From Synechococcus sp. BSA11S (GTDB lineage: Bacteria; Cyanobacteriota; Cyanobacteriia; PCC-6307; Cyanobiaceae): a stretch of DNA of 64,000 nucleotides. The position numbers were made by a program, and so were the translations under genes. The DNA lies in the NCBI RefSeq assembly GCF_014224355.1, contig NZ_VNWP01000007.1:62001-126000 (forward strand), given 5' to 3'. Positions 8,454 through 17,786 of this stretch are shown one piece after another (position 1 is the stretch's first letter; each line of letters begins with the position of its first letter). Under the pieces are notes generated by a model. It was not told the origin of the DNA, did not search any database, and saw only the letters and a program-made list of their open reading frames with translations.

Positions 8454-9746
8454 ATGGGGCTGCGCAGCACCCTGCGGTACGCGGTCCTGGCTCTGCTGCT
8501 GGTTGGGTTGATCGCCGGCGGGGCGCTGTGGGCGCAACGGCGGCAGCCCGTGATCGTCACCGCGTTGATGCCGGCGCCGTTCGCTCAGGCCACCGAGCCG
8601 ATCGTGGCCACGTTCAACCGGACCCACCCGGACATCGAACTGAGGGTGAACAGGGGCCCCTTCGAGACCGAATCCATCTCCGATCTGGCGATCAGCAGTC
8701 TGCTGCTGGGGGACAGCCCCTACGACCTGCTGCTGATGGATGTCACCTGGACGCCGAAGTACGCCGCCGCCGGCTGGCTGGCGCCCCTGGAGCCCCTGCT
8801 GGGGGAGGACGCCCTCGCAGGGGTGGTGCCGGGCGCCCAGGAGGGCAACCGCTTCGACGGTCACCTCTGGCGCATCCCCCTGGTGGCCGACATGGGGCTG
8901 CTCTACTGGCGCACCGATCTGATGGCGGCGCCACCGCGCACTCCCGATGAGCTGATGGCCACGGCCAGCCGGTTGCAGCGCTCAGGGCGCGTGCGCTGGG
9001 GCTACGTGTGGCAGGGCCGTCAGTATGAGGGACTGAGCTGTGTGTTTCTCGAGGTGCTGCGGGCCTTCGGCGGGCAGTGGCTCACGGACTCAGGCGATCG
9101 GGTGGAGCTGGGAAACCCGGGTGGGGTGGCCGCGGCCTCCTGGCTGCGCCAGCTGATCGATCGGGGCATCACGCCCCGGGCGGTGGCGAATTTCGCCGAA
9201 CCGGAGGCGCTGCAGAGCTTCGAGGCCGGGGATGTCGCCCTGATGCGCAACTGGCCCTATGCCTGGGCCGAGCTGCAGAAACCCGGCAGCAAGGTCAGAG
9301 GAAAGGTGGGCGTCACCACCATGGTGGCCACGTCCGAGGGCGCCACAGCCGCCACCCAGGGCAGCTGGGGATTCTCCCTGGTGAGCCAGAGCCCTCATCC
9401 CCGCGAGGCCGCGCTGGTGATTGCGGCTCTCACGTCGCCGGAGGTTCAGAAGGACCTGGCCAGGCGTCTGGGCTACACCCCCACCCTCTCGGCCCTGTTC
9501 GAGGATCCGGAGCTGGTGGCGGCGAACCCGGTGCTGCCGGAGTTGCGCCGGGCCCTTGATCACACCGTGCTGCGTCCGCTCAGCCCGCTCTACGCCCAGC
9601 TCAGCGACATCCTGCAGCGGCAGCTCAGCGAGGTGATCACCGGCGAGCGTCAGGCCCCCGCGGCCATGGAGCGGGCCCAGAGGCTCAGCAACCAGGTGTT
9701 GCGGGCCAGCGGTGTGGGAACCAGCGCCGTGGAGGCGACGCCATGA
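8454..9746 (+). CDS. Carbohydrate ABC transporter substrate-binding protein (MalE/GgtB-like)
   Basis: 430 residues, family 1 extracellular solute-binding protein. One N-terminal hydrophobic segment (residues about 9-25) without a lipobox Cys suggests a signal anchor or Sec signal. The mature part has EPIVATFNRTHPDIELRV and DLLLMDVTWTPKYAAAGWL, typical of sugar binders. A GGAGG at 8442-8446 fixes ATG 8454. It overlaps the first permease by 4 bp. Gene order binder-permease-permease-ATPase resembles the cyanobacterial ggtBCD glucosylglycerol/sucrose/trehalose importer; the substrate cannot be read from sequence. Confidence 0.85.
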   Translation: MGLRSTLRYAVLALLLVGLIAGGALWAQRRQPVIVTALMPAPFAQATEPIVATFNRTHPDIELRVNRGPFETESISDLAISSLLLGDSPYDLLLMDVTWTPKYAAAGWLAPLEPLLGEDALAGVVPGAQEGNRFDGHLWRIPLVADMGLLYWRTDLMAAPPRTPDELMATASRLQRSGRVRWGYVWQGRQYEGLSCVFLEVLRAFGGQWLTDSGDRVELGNPGGVAAASWLRQLIDRGITPRAVANFAEPEALQSFEAGDVALMRNWPYAWAELQKPGSKVRGKVGVTTMVATSEGATAATQGSWGFSLVSQSPHPREAALVIAALTSPEVQKDLARRLGYTPTLSALFEDPELVAANPVLPELRRALDHTVLRPLSPLYAQLSDILQRQLSEVITGERQAPAAMERAQRLSNQVLRASGVGTSAVEATP

Positions 9747-10600
9747 ACCTCCTGCTCACGCTGCCCGCCCTGCTGCTGCTGGCGCTGGTCTTCGCTGTGC
9801 CGCTGCTGCGTTACGGCTGGCTCAGCTTCCACGCCGACTCGGTGATCACCGGCCTGCAGCCGGTGCCCAACGGCGGCGCCAACTGGTTGCGTCTGATCGA
9901 GGACGAGCGCTTCTGGCAGAACACCGTTCAGACCCTGCGCTTCGCAGGGCTGTCGGTGGCGCTGGAGCTGCTGCTGGGGCTGGCCCTGGCCCTGCTGCTG
10001 CATCAGCGCTGGCGCGGCCGCACGGCCGTACGCACCATCACTCTGCTGCCCTGGGCCCTGCCCACCGCCGTGATGGCCCTGGGCTGGCGCTGGATCTTCA
10101 ACGATCCCTACGGTCCGATCAATGCCCTGGTGCAGGCGCTGGGCCAGCCGGCTCTGCCTTTTCTGAGCAGCCCTGCCAGCACCTGGTTCGTGGTGGTGCT
10201 GGCGGATGTCTGGAAGACCACGCCCTTTGTGGCCCTGCTGCTGCTGGCAGGGTTGCAGACCATCCCCTCGGATCTCTATGAGGCGTTTGCCCTCGACGGC
10301 GGCAGCCCCTGGCAGGCCCTGCGGCGGATCACCCTGCCCCTGCTGCTGCCCTATGCCTTTCTGGCTGTGTTGTTCCGCCTGGCCCAGGCCCTGGGGGTCT
10401 TCGATCTGGTCCAGATTCTCACCGGTGGTGGCCCGGCCGGCAGCACCGAGACCCTGGCGCTTTACTCCTATCTCACGGCGATGCGTTTCCTTGATTTCGG
10501 CTACAGCGCCACCGTGATGCTGGGCATGTTCCTGCTGCTGCTGGGCCTCACCACCGCCCTGCTGCTGGGCCGGCGCTGGCTGGCGGGGGGGAGAGCCTGA
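9743..10600 (+). CDS. Carbohydrate ABC transporter permease 1 (MalF/GgtC-like)
   Basis: 285 residues, about six membrane helices. The EAA loop reads DLYEAFALDGGSPWQALRRI, as in MalF-type permeases. Start overlaps the binding protein stop (ATGA, 9743-9746) and its stop shares a base with the next start (TGATG at 10598-10602), indicating tight translational coupling. Confidence 0.88.
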   Translation: MNLLLTLPALLLLALVFAVPLLRYGWLSFHADSVITGLQPVPNGGANWLRLIEDERFWQNTVQTLRFAGLSVALELLLGLALALLLHQRWRGRTAVRTITLLPWALPTAVMALGWRWIFNDPYGPINALVQALGQPALPFLSSPASTWFVVVLADVWKTTPFVALLLLAGLQTIPSDLYEAFALDGGSPWQALRRITLPLLLPYAFLAVLFRLAQALGVFDLVQILTGGGPAGSTETLALYSYLTAMRFLDFGYSATVMLGMFLLLLGLTTALLLGRRWLAGGRA

Positions 10601-11409
10601 TGCGCTTCCGACGGCTGGCCGTGCTGCTCGTGCTCCTCTGGAGCCTGTTGCCGTTGGTCTGGCAGCTGTACACCTCCCTGCGCACGGGGGCTGCCCTGGT
10701 GACCCCCCAGCCTGGCCTGGCGGGCTGGACCCTGGAGAACTACCGCCAGATCCTCACCGGTGACCCCCCCTTCTGGCGCTTTCTGCTCAACAGCACGGTG
10801 GTGGGCCTGGCCAGCACGGCTCTGACCCTATCGCTGGCCATCCCCTGTGCCTACGGACTCCAGCGCCAGCCGGCCGGGACCAGGGCGGTGATCAGCGGTG
10901 TGCTGCTCGCCGCCGCCGTGTTCCCCTACGTGCTGCTGTTCCTGGCCCTGCTGGAGGTGGCCCGGCGCTTCGGACTGGCCAACCATCTGCTGGCTCTGAG
11001 CCTGCCCTATGCCGGTCTCTCGCTGCCCCTGGCGGTGCTGCTGCTGGGGGCGGCCTTCCGGGATCTGCCTCCTGAACTGGAGGAGTCGGCCCGGCTGGAG
11101 GGCCTCAACACCTGGCAGCGACTGCGCTGGGTGCTGCTGCCCCTGATCGCCCCCGCCAGCGCCAGCACAGGGTTGCTGGTGTTCCTGTTCAGCTGGAACG
11201 AGTACCCGATCGCCCTCACCTGGATCAGCCGCCAGGAGCTGCTCACCCTGCCCATCGCCATTGCCCGTATCGCCGGATCCTCCGTGTACACCGTTCCCTA
11301 TGGCGCCTTCGCGGCGGCCACCGTGCTCGGCAGCCTGCCGCTGCTCGCCCTGGTGGTGATCTTCCAGAAGCCGATCGTGGCGGGTCTCACCCAGGGGGCC
11401 GTCAAATGA
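10600..11409 (+). CDS. Carbohydrate ABC transporter permease 2 (MalG/GgtD-like)
   Basis: 269 residues, about six membrane helices; EAA loop [19 protein letters not shown]. Partner of the upstream permease in the heterodimeric channel. Overlaps the ATPase start by 4 bp at 11406-11409. Confidence 0.88.
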   Translation: MRFRRLAVLLVLLWSLLPLVWQLYTSLRTGAALVTPQPGLAGWTLENYRQILTGDPPFWRFLLNSTVVGLASTALTLSLAIPCAYGLQRQPAGTRAVISGVLLAAAVFPYVLLFLALLEVARRFGLANHLLALSLPYAGLSLPLAVLLLGAAFRDLPPELEESARLEGLNTWQRLRWVLLPLIAPASASTGLLVFLFSWNEYPIALTWISRQELLTLPIAIARIAGSSVYTVPYGAFAAATVLGSLPLLALVVIFQKPIVAGLTQGAVK

Positions 11410-12416
11410 GCGGCGACCAGCGGCCCCAGGGCCTCGTGCTCGAGGGTCTCGAGCGAAGGGTCGGCAACAACCTTGTGCTCGACAACCTCAACCTCGGCGT
11501 CGCGCCGGGGGAATGCCTGGCCCTGCTGGGCCCCAGCGGCTGCGGCAAGACCACCATCCTGCGCCTGATCGCCGGGTTGGATCGTCCCAGTGCCGGCAGC
11601 ATCCACCTCGATGGTGTCGACATCACGGAGCAGCCACCCAGCCGCAGGGAGGTGGGGATGGTGTTCCAGAGCTATGCCCTCTATCCACACCTCAGCGTCG
11701 AGCGAAACCTCTCGCTGGGGATGGAGCTGCGCGGTCTGCCCCGCGACCGGGTCCAGCAGCAGATCAGCTCGGTGCTGGAGCTGCTTCAGCTCACGGCCCA
11801 GCGCCGGCGCCGTCCTGCGGAGCTCTCCGGAGGCCAGCGGCAGCGGGTGGCCCTGGCCCGCGCCCTGGTGCGCCAACCGCGGATCTACCTGCTGGATGAG
11901 CCGATGAGCAACCTCGATGCCCAGTTGCGGGAGGATCTGCGCGCAGAGCTGCGCCTGCTGCTCTGCGGCGGCCCCCAGCCGGTGGTCTACGTGACCCACG
12001 ATCAGCAGGAGGCCATGGGGCTGGCCGACCGCATCGCCGTGCTGCACGAGGGACGTCTGCAGCAGATCGGCACCCCTCGCCAGCTTTACCAGGAGCCAGC
12101 CAACCTGTTCGTGGCGGGCTTCATCGGTCGCCCCCGCATCAACGTGCTGCCTGCTGAGGCCGGACGCATCAGGGCGATTCGCCCGGAGCACCTGGAGCTG
12201 GTGGAGGAGGGGGGCCTGGAGGCCAGGGTGCTGGTGCGCGAATGGCAGGGTGCCAGCCAGCTGTTGCAGCTGGACACGCCCCACGGCCGCTGGCGGATGG
12301 TCTGCCCCGCCCGGCTGGAGGTGGCCGAGAGTGCTCGCGTGGGCTGGCTGCCGAAGCGGGAACTGTGCTTCGAGGCCGGCAGCGGCCGCCGGCTGGCCTG
12401 GCGTAACACGGCTTAG
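11406..12416 (+). CDS. Carbohydrate ABC transporter ATPase (MalK/GgtA/UgpC-like)
   Basis: 336 residues. Walker [11 protein letters not shown]-loop [10 protein letters not shown], signature LSGGQRQR, Walker [16 protein letters not shown]-loop [10 protein letters not shown], then a C-terminal regulatory OB-type domain of about 100 residues (from about residue 235), shorter than in full-length MalK. In many cyanobacteria the matching ATPase gene lies elsewhere; here it completes the operon. Confidence 0.9.
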   Translation: MSGDQRPQGLVLEGLERRVGNNLVLDNLNLGVAPGECLALLGPSGCGKTTILRLIAGLDRPSAGSIHLDGVDITEQPPSRREVGMVFQSYALYPHLSVERNLSLGMELRGLPRDRVQQQISSVLELLQLTAQRRRRPAELSGGQRQRVALARALVRQPRIYLLDEPMSNLDAQLREDLRAELRLLLCGGPQPVVYVTHDQQEAMGLADRIAVLHEGRLQQIGTPRQLYQEPANLFVAGFIGRPRINVLPAEAGRIRAIRPEHLELVEEGGLEARVLVREWQGASQLLQLDTPHGRWRMVCPARLEVAESARVGWLPKRELCFEAGSGRRLAWRNTA

Positions 12417-12427
12417 CGCAGCGCGGC

Positions 12428-13249
12428 CTAGCGCAACACCGACTCCAGTTCGTCCAGCCAGAGGTCCGGCAGGTTCCAGTGGCGAGCTCCGCGCAGGATG
12501 GTCCGGGCGTAGTCGCCCCCGGCCCTCAGCCCCGTGGCGCTCCAGGCGGGTGTGGGCACGTAGGTGAGGGCCTCGAGGTGCTCGCCTGCGCTGGTGGTGA
12601 CCAGGACCCGCTGGTGCTGGTAATGACCGATCGCCACGCCTTCGCAGCGATCAAGCGTGGCCCGATCTCCCGGGCTGTGGTGCTGCACCACCCCCCAGCA
12701 GTGGGCGCCGGGTTCAGGCTCGAGGCCTGCGGCCCCCTCCCCCGGGGGGCGGCCCAGCCGCCGCTTGTTGATCCGCCAGCGCCACCCCTCCAGCCGCGCC
12801 ACCAGTCCGCTGCCGTCCCAGCCGGGACAGCGGCGCCCCAGCTGGGTCGGGCAGAGGTTGGAGCCGTAGCTGAACACCGGCGTGCTGCCCCAGTCTCCGA
12901 AGGGCACCAGCGGCAGGCCGAGCACCTGCTCCCGGCGGCCCAGGTACACCCAGGCCCGGCTCCCGTCGCTCAGGCGCCAGCGCTGGCGGAGGTACTCGCG
13001 GGGGACGTCTTCGAGCTGATCGAGCCGAGCCAGGCCGCTGGCCTCCAGCGCGAACAGCTCCCCATGGATCAGGGCCGCCGCTTCCGGTTTCGGCTCAGCG
13101 GGGGCGGCCACCGCCATCGGGTACGGGCCCAGGTCGTGCAGCCGGGCACCGTGCAGACGCCGTCGCCCGAGGAAGCGCCCCCCCCTCAACCAGTGGTGGT
13201 TGGGTCCCCCCCGCTTCAGGCTCCCGTAAACGAAGACGAGCTCGGGCAT
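12428..13249 (-). CDS. Protein with two gamma-glutamylcyclotransferase-like domains
   Basis: 273 residues. The N-terminal half begins FVYGSLKRGG, the substrate loop of the AIG2/GGACT-like family, followed by LDQLEDVPREYL (a likely acidic catalytic region). The C-terminal half begins VFSYGSNLCPTQL, the loop of the GGCT/ChaC-like group, with CEGVAIGHYQHQRV later. Both halves keep the YGS(L/N) signature, so this is a head-to-tail fusion of two related domains. Possible role in gamma-glutamyl peptide or gamma-glutamylamine breakdown; substrate unknown. Last gene of a - strand run starting at 17513. Confidence 0.75.
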   Translation of the reverse strand: MPELVFVYGSLKRGGPNHHWLRGGRFLGRRRLHGARLHDLGPYPMAVAAPAEPKPEAAALIHGELFALEASGLARLDQLEDVPREYLRQRWRLSDGSRAWVYLGRREQVLGLPLVPFGDWGSTPVFSYGSNLCPTQLGRRCPGWDGSGLVARLEGWRWRINKRRLGRPPGEGAAGLEPEPGAHCWGVVQHHSPGDRATLDRCEGVAIGHYQHQRVLVTTSAGEHLEALTYVPTPAWSATGLRAGGDYARTILRGARHWNLPDLWLDELESVLR

Positions 13250-13273
13250 CGGGCGCTGACCTGAAGCCTCCGC

Positions 13274-13723
13274 TCAGCCCGGGAGGGGATCGGCCGGCTC
13301 GATGCCCCACTCCAGGCGGATGGCCGGGTTGCTCAGTTCCCAGGCGTGCTCCTGCGCGGCCACCGGTGCCGTGCGGGTGCCGGGCTCGAGGTCCCGTCGG
13401 TCGAGTTCCTGGCGCAGCTCAGCCTGGAAGGAGCGGGTTTCCCCCAGCAGATCGGCCACCCGTTGCGGCCCCCCCAGCACCTTCTGCATCGCCCCCTGGC
13501 CGCTCGAGAGCTGGAGGGTGGCGAGATGGTCAGCGAGCCAGGCCCACTCGTAGCGGAGCATGGCGTCGCTGCAGGCCCGCAGGTGCTCCCGGTAGCTCTG
13601 GAGGTGCCCCTCGAGCACCCGCTCGCTCAGGGGGGCGTAGGGAACGGTGGGCGGCGTGTGGCCGGATTCGCCGCCTCCGGAGCGCTCCCGCAGCCGGACC
13701 ATGATCTCGCGCAGATAGCTCAT
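13274..13723 (-). CDS. Conserved hypothetical cyanobacterial-type protein
   Basis: 149 residues from ATG 13723 (a longer frame runs to 13768 but would overlap the preceding gene). Mostly helical and charged, with MSYLREIMVRLRER at the N-terminus. No signal or membrane segment, and no family I can name. Lies 19 bp after the DCC gene and 24 bp before the cyclotransferase-like gene, so it is co-transcribed with them. Confidence 0.55.
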   Translation of the reverse strand: MSYLREIMVRLRERSGGGESGHTPPTVPYAPLSERVLEGHLQSYREHLRACSDAMLRYEWAWLADHLATLQLSSGQGAMQKVLGGPQRVADLLGETRSFQAELRQELDRRDLEPGTRTAPVAAQEHAWELSNPAIRLEWGIEPADPLPG

Positions 13724-13742
13724 GGCGCCGCGATCGCTGGCC

Positions 13743-14201
13743 TCAGAGGCTACGCCCGGCAGCGCCATCGGGATCGAGGGGCAGGCCCCGCAGCGCCAGG
13801 GCGCCGCGGCGGGCGGCCAGCAGCAGGGGGTAGAGCCTGCGGCTGCGGCGCTCCTCGCCGAACACGGCCTTGAGCAGCCCCAGCAAGGCGGAGCTGGGCT
13901 TCAACAGAGAGCAGAGTCGCTGCACCGCCTGAGCCCCGTGCCAGCAGTGGTCCCCCTCGATCAGCACCGCCCCCGTGGCCAGATCGAAACCCTGGCGCTT
14001 CAGTTGCCGCCGGAGACCATGGTCGGCGCGGCCATCGATGATGCGCAGCTGGGGCAGGCCGCCGCGCAGTTCTCCCATGGCGGCAAAGCTGCTGCAGAAA
14101 GGACAGCCGCCGTCGTAGATCAGTTGAATGACCCCCGGCTCAGCGTTGGCGGGTGTCGTTGAAGTGGCTGAAATCAAGACAGCGGAACTCGCTGCGATCA
14201 T
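13743..14201 (-). CDS. DCC-family (DUF393) thiol-disulfide oxidoreductase-like protein
   Basis: Defined by LIYDGGCPFCSSF, the DxLCxxC-like signature of the DUF393 family (CxxC in a thioredoxin-like context). The start is uncertain: ATG 14201 gives 152 residues and overlaps the channel gene by 62 bp, TTG 14177 overlaps it by 38 bp, and no ATG/GTG/TTG exists between there and the motif. The family is of unclear function. A second DCC gene lies at 19008. Confidence 0.7.
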   Translation of the reverse strand: MIAASSAVLISATSTTPANAEPGVIQLIYDGGCPFCSSFAAMGELRGGLPQLRIIDGRADHGLRRQLKRQGFDLATGAVLIEGDHCWHGAQAVQRLCSLLKPSSALLGLLKAVFGEERRSRRLYPLLLAARRGALALRGLPLDPDGAAGRSL

Positions 14202-15051
14202 CTCTGACGATATCCACGAACGTTTCGTCGAAGCGGATCTGGCTGGTGCCGTAGGTGGTCCGTTTGTACACCGGGCTGCGGACCGTCTCGTCAATGCCCT
14301 CGAAGGCCACCAGCACCTCCCCGTGGGCCTCCCGCAACTGGGCCTGCCCCAGCCCATGCAGTGGACTCTCCGGCCCGATCGGGTGCATCACGGTCCACAT
14401 CAGCTGGAACAGGAAAGCCTGGCCGCGCACCAGCTCCAGCCGATGCAGGCGGCGCATCGTCTCGCCCTCGGTGCTGCGTTCATCGATGGCCAGGTAGGCC
14501 TGCACCTTGGCGCTCACCAGGTTGTTGTGATGCACGTTGGCGATGCGGAACGTGAGGCAGGGCATCCCATCCCAGGGCTGCACCGTGGCCACCTGGCTGA
14601 AGCGGATCTCGGCCCTGCTGCGGGAGAAGCGGGCGAACACCAGGCCGGTGGTCACGGCGGTGAACACCAGGCTCAGGAAGGCCTGGAGGGTGACCAGTCC
14701 GTTCACCACCGGCGAAACAGGATGGAGCACGCCGTAGCCGATCGAGCCCAGGGTCTGGACGCTGAAGAAAAAGGCGTCGCTGAAGCCCGCCACCTGCCCT
14801 TCGGGCAGACCACCGATGCCGCGGGGATCGAGCAGGTAGAGCAGGGCGAAGAGCACGTTCGTGCCCAGGTAGGCCATGGCGATCAGCAGCAGGAAGGCCG
14901 GCCATGGCACCGAGAGCATCAGCCTGTACGGCTCCCTCCAGCGGCTGATCAGGCTGTCGATGTTGTCGGCGCGGTAAACGCCGTCGAGCTTGAGCAGGCG
15001 CACGGGGCGTAGTCGGCTCGATCGGGCGCGCCGGGGGCGAAAGGCGCTCAT
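14140..15051 (-). CDS. Inward-rectifier potassium channel (KirBac family)
   Basis: 303 residues. Two membrane helices flank the pore loop with selectivity filter TLGSIGYG; the C-terminal half is the beta-rich cytoplasmic Kir domain (for example LTFRIANVHHNNLVSAKVQA). Predicted plasma-membrane K+ channel gated by its cytoplasmic domain. Its ATG overlaps the stop of the MCE gene (15048-15051), so both are translated from the same message. Confidence 0.9.
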   Translation of the reverse strand: MSAFRPRRARSSRLRPVRLLKLDGVYRADNIDSLISRWREPYRLMLSVPWPAFLLLIAMAYLGTNVLFALLYLLDPRGIGGLPEGQVAGFSDAFFFSVQTLGSIGYGVLHPVSPVVNGLVTLQAFLSLVFTAVTTGLVFARFSRSRAEIRFSQVATVQPWDGMPCLTFRIANVHHNNLVSAKVQAYLAIDERSTEGETMRRLHRLELVRGQAFLFQLMWTVMHPIGPESPLHGLGQAQLREAHGEVLVAFEGIDETVRSPVYKRTTYGTSQIRFDETFVDIVRDDRSEFRCLDFSHFNDTRQR

Positions 15052-15920
15052 GGCGTGGGGGATGGCGCTGGGCTGGAGCGTTCTTCCGGAGTGGGAACCC
15101 CCAGCAGGTGATTGGCCCGTTCGGCCAGGGTCCTGATCTCCTTGAGGGTGCCGAGCACTTCAGGCTGGGTGTCACGGATCAGGCGGATGGCGGCCTCGGT
15201 GGCCTCCTGGGCTTCGGCGCTGGTGCTCTCCAGGCGCTCGCCCGTGCGCTCGAACACCTGCAGGGTCTTGCGGGCGGTGGCGGCGGTCGTGCCGGATTCC
15301 TGCTCCACCCGCTGGCTGAGCCGGCTCACATCCCCAAGGGTGCCTTTGAAGCCGGCGATCGCTCCAGGAAGATCCCGCTCCGCGATCTCGACGGTGCCCT
15401 GCAGGGCACGGTTCAGCACCAGGCGGGTCTCCCCCAGTTGCACCAGCAGCTTGGCCAGATCCGGTGACTCGTCGAAGGGGATCAGGCGATCGGTTCTCGG
15501 CCGGGATTGACCGTTTCCGGAGGGATCGGCGCTCAGGGCGATCAGGCTGCTGCCGATCAAGCCTTCCTGATAGATCGAAGCCCTGCTGTTGGGGCCGACC
15601 AGCGAGCGGTAGCGCTCGGCGATGCGCATGTCGACCGACACGTTGCCATCCGATCCCAGCCGCACCTTTTCAACCTCGCCGATCCGGTAGCCGGAGATGG
15701 TCACATGAATCCCCGGCCAGATGCCCGTGGCGTTCCCGGTGCGGAAGCGCAGCGCAAAGCTGGAGCTCAGCCAGGCCTGCTGCCGCAGGGCCCCCGCCAC
15801 GATCCAGGTGCCGAGGACCAGGGCGCCGAGCAGCACCGCCCAGCTGAGCCCTTCGCTGAGACCCAGTTGCATCCGACGGCCGGTCTGCATGGATGGTTGA
15901 TCCGGTGGGCGTTCGTTCAT
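15048..15920 (-). CDS. MCE/MlaD-domain lipid transport protein
   Basis: 290 residues. One N-terminal membrane segment (about residues 24-46), then an MCE domain (FALRFRTGNATGIWPGI, GYRIGEVEKVRLGSDG), then a long helical tail with many Glu/Arg residues. Domain order fits MlaD-type proteins that bridge the periplasm and carry lipids. No MlaE or MlaF is adjacent; those overlapping it encode a KirBac channel and an unassigned membrane protein. A second MCE protein is at 47804. Confidence 0.85.
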   Translation of the reverse strand: MNERPPDQPSMQTGRRMQLGLSEGLSWAVLLGALVLGTWIVAGALRQQAWLSSSFALRFRTGNATGIWPGIHVTISGYRIGEVEKVRLGSDGNVSVDMRIAERYRSLVGPNSRASIYQEGLIGSSLIALSADPSGNGQSRPRTDRLIPFDESPDLAKLLVQLGETRLVLNRALQGTVEIAERDLPGAIAGFKGTLGDVSRLSQRVEQESGTTAATARKTLQVFERTGERLESTSAEAQEATEAAIRLIRDTQPEVLGTLKEIRTLAERANHLLGVPTPEERSSPAPSPTP

Positions 15921-16531
15921 CCGATCGGAGGGATGTTGGGTGGCACGAGGATGGCGACCAACGCCTCCAGGCTGAGGATCACAAGGACGGCCTCCACCGT
16001 GGCGGAGGCGATGCAGCGGGGCAGGTCATCCGAGCGATGGCGGCAACGTCGACCCTGACGGAAGCAGATCAAGGCGCTTGCGGCCGCAAGCACGGCCCCA
16101 TGCAGGGTCACCCTGGCCATGGCTGGCGGAGTGAGCAACCCCAGCAGGGGGACCAGCTGTCGCAGAGGATCCGGCACCGAGGTGGCCAGGGCTCCAGCCA
16201 GCATCGCTGCCCCGATGAAGTAGGGGAGCAGCAGGGTGGCGCAGGCTGCTGCGGTCGCCATCGCCGCGACCATCTCCCCGCGGGATCCGCCCTGCGGATG
16301 ACGCGCCGCCTGCCCAACCCGCTGGGGGGCGCAACAGCTGATCCAGATCAGGCTGACCGCCAGGGGAGCCACGACGTTGAGCAGGGCCACCATCAAGGCC
16401 TCAAGACTCAGGGCGGCGCGCTGGTTCAGCAGGTCCACCAGCAGGTGAATCAGACCCATCCCCATCGCCGCGGCAATCACCACGGCCAGGGGCATCGAGG
16501 CGAGCAGTTCGCGTCGGATCCACTCCACCAT
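15917..16531 (-). CDS. Integral membrane protein of unknown function
   Basis: 204 residues from ATG 16531, with about five hydrophobic segments and a Cys-containing stretch (WISCCAPQ). It does not show the MlaE permease sequence features that I know, although it overlaps the MCE gene by 4 bp (15917-15920), so a partner role in that system is plausible. The longer open frame to 16717 would run into the GNAT gene and is rejected. Confidence 0.65.
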   Translation of the reverse strand: MVEWIRRELLASMPLAVVIAAAMGMGLIHLLVDLLNQRAALSLEALMVALLNVVAPLAVSLIWISCCAPQRVGQAARHPQGGSRGEMVAAMATAAACATLLLPYFIGAAMLAGALATSVPDPLRQLVPLLGLLTPPAMARVTLHGAVLAAASALICFRQGRRCRHRSDDLPRCIASATVEAVLVILSLEALVAILVPPNIPPIG

Positions 16532-16568
16532 CGCAAGCGTCGCTGGCCAAGGGTACCCAGGGGTCTCG

Positions 16569-17513
16569 TCAGCCCAGCTCCAGGCAGGCCAGTCCGTAGA
16601 TGTCCTGCTGCGGCAGGGCAGGAGGTCTGCCCCGGTACATGCGCACGGTGCGCCCGACGATCTGGAAGCCCCGCTCCTGAAGCAGTCGATGGGCTCTGGG
16701 ATTCGCTTCGGGAGCATCGATCATCAGGGGGCCCGTCCGCTCGGAGCAGAGGCGATCGAGCAGGGCGCCAGCCAGGACCGGGGCATCGGCCAGCAACGGG
16801 CCCAGCCGCCAGCCCAGGGCGCCCGCACCATCGCTCAGCAGGCAGGGACGGATCCGCCCGAAGCCACGGCAACAGCCCAGGTCATCGCGCACGAGCTCCA
16901 CGGTGCCGTTGCTCTGCCCCAGCCATTCCCCCAGGAAATGGGGGCGCGGTGTGGCCTCGTGGCGGGCGTCGTAGGCGAGCACCAGGTCGTGGGCCCCCGC
17001 GTCTGCGGCCAGTTCTGCTCTGCCCACCACGGCGTAGCCCCTCGGCAGGACAGCCCCGCTGCAGCGGCTGCGGCTGGCGGCTGGCAATCGCCAGCGCAGG
17101 GTGTCGTAGGCCGCCACGAATCCCCAGCGGCTGTAGTCGATCAGCCTCTCAGGGGCCGCTTCCAGGCCGATGCAGGCCACCCCTTCAAGGTGCGCGAGGG
17201 CGTGGCGCCAGAGCGCCACGCCATAACCCCGTCCACGGAAGGCCGGCCGCACAAGGAACAGGCCGATGAATCCATAGCGCTGGTCGTAACGAATGCCGGC
17301 GACACATCCCACCGGCTCCTCGCCAAGGCATCCCAGCCAGAGGCCGCCGGCATCGGTGTGGCGATACACCCCGGCATCCCCAACACCTGGGCAGAACCCT
17401 TCCTGCCGGGCCCATTCCGTCACCAGCGGCAGATGCGCCTCGCTCATCGGCTGGATCGTGAAAGCAGGCATGGCGACCACCGTCCGAGCTCTGGGATGCG
17501 CTGTCACTGACAT
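16569..17513 (-). CDS. GNAT-family N-acetyltransferase, two-domain
   Basis: 314 residues (300 if translation starts at ATG 17471). The N-terminal GNAT domain shows IGLFLVRPAFRGRGYGVALW, the acetyl-CoA binding motif A. The C-terminal half (RLGPLLADAP, LMIDAPEANPRAHRLL) resembles the second domain of YitH-like acetyltransferases. First gene of the - strand run to 12428; acceptor unknown. Confidence 0.82.
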   Translation of the reverse strand: MSVTAHPRARTVVAMPAFTIQPMSEAHLPLVTEWARQEGFCPGVGDAGVYRHTDAGGLWLGCLGEEPVGCVAGIRYDQRYGFIGLFLVRPAFRGRGYGVALWRHALAHLEGVACIGLEAAPERLIDYSRWGFVAAYDTLRWRLPAASRSRCSGAVLPRGYAVVGRAELAADAGAHDLVLAYDARHEATPRPHFLGEWLGQSNGTVELVRDDLGCCRGFGRIRPCLLSDGAGALGWRLGPLLADAPVLAGALLDRLCSERTGPLMIDAPEANPRAHRLLQERGFQIVGRTVRMYRGRPPALPQQDIYGLACLELG

Positions 17514-17755
17514 CCTGGCTGATTCGTTGTGCTCAGATCAGGGGCTGGTGATGCCGTTCCAGACGATGCCGCGCTGGTGGTAGAGACGGCATGGCCTGAA
17601 GTTCTGTTGGGGTGGTGAGGCGGCTCCAGGCCAACACCATCCCGATCATGTGGCTTTACGTCAAGCGCCTTCTGGCTTGCATTCGGTCATCACTTGGTCT
17701 GGGTTGTTGGGTGGAACTGAGGGCTGTTTTCTGGTCAAAGCATCTGTTTGATTGC

Positions 17756-17761
17756 TATGAT
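17756..17761 (+). promoter_or_regulatory. Putative -10 element of the cyAbrB gene
   Basis: TATGAT in a locally AT-rich stretch (17725-17762) about 26 bp before ATG 17787. No good -35 box is visible at the usual distance. If used, transcription would begin about 17768, which would exclude upstream ATGs at 17748 and 17757 as starts. The remainder of the roughly 270 bp gap from 17514 holds no gene I can support. Confidence 0.35.
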
Positions 17762-17786
17762 TGGAGCGTTCCAAGACACGAACGCC

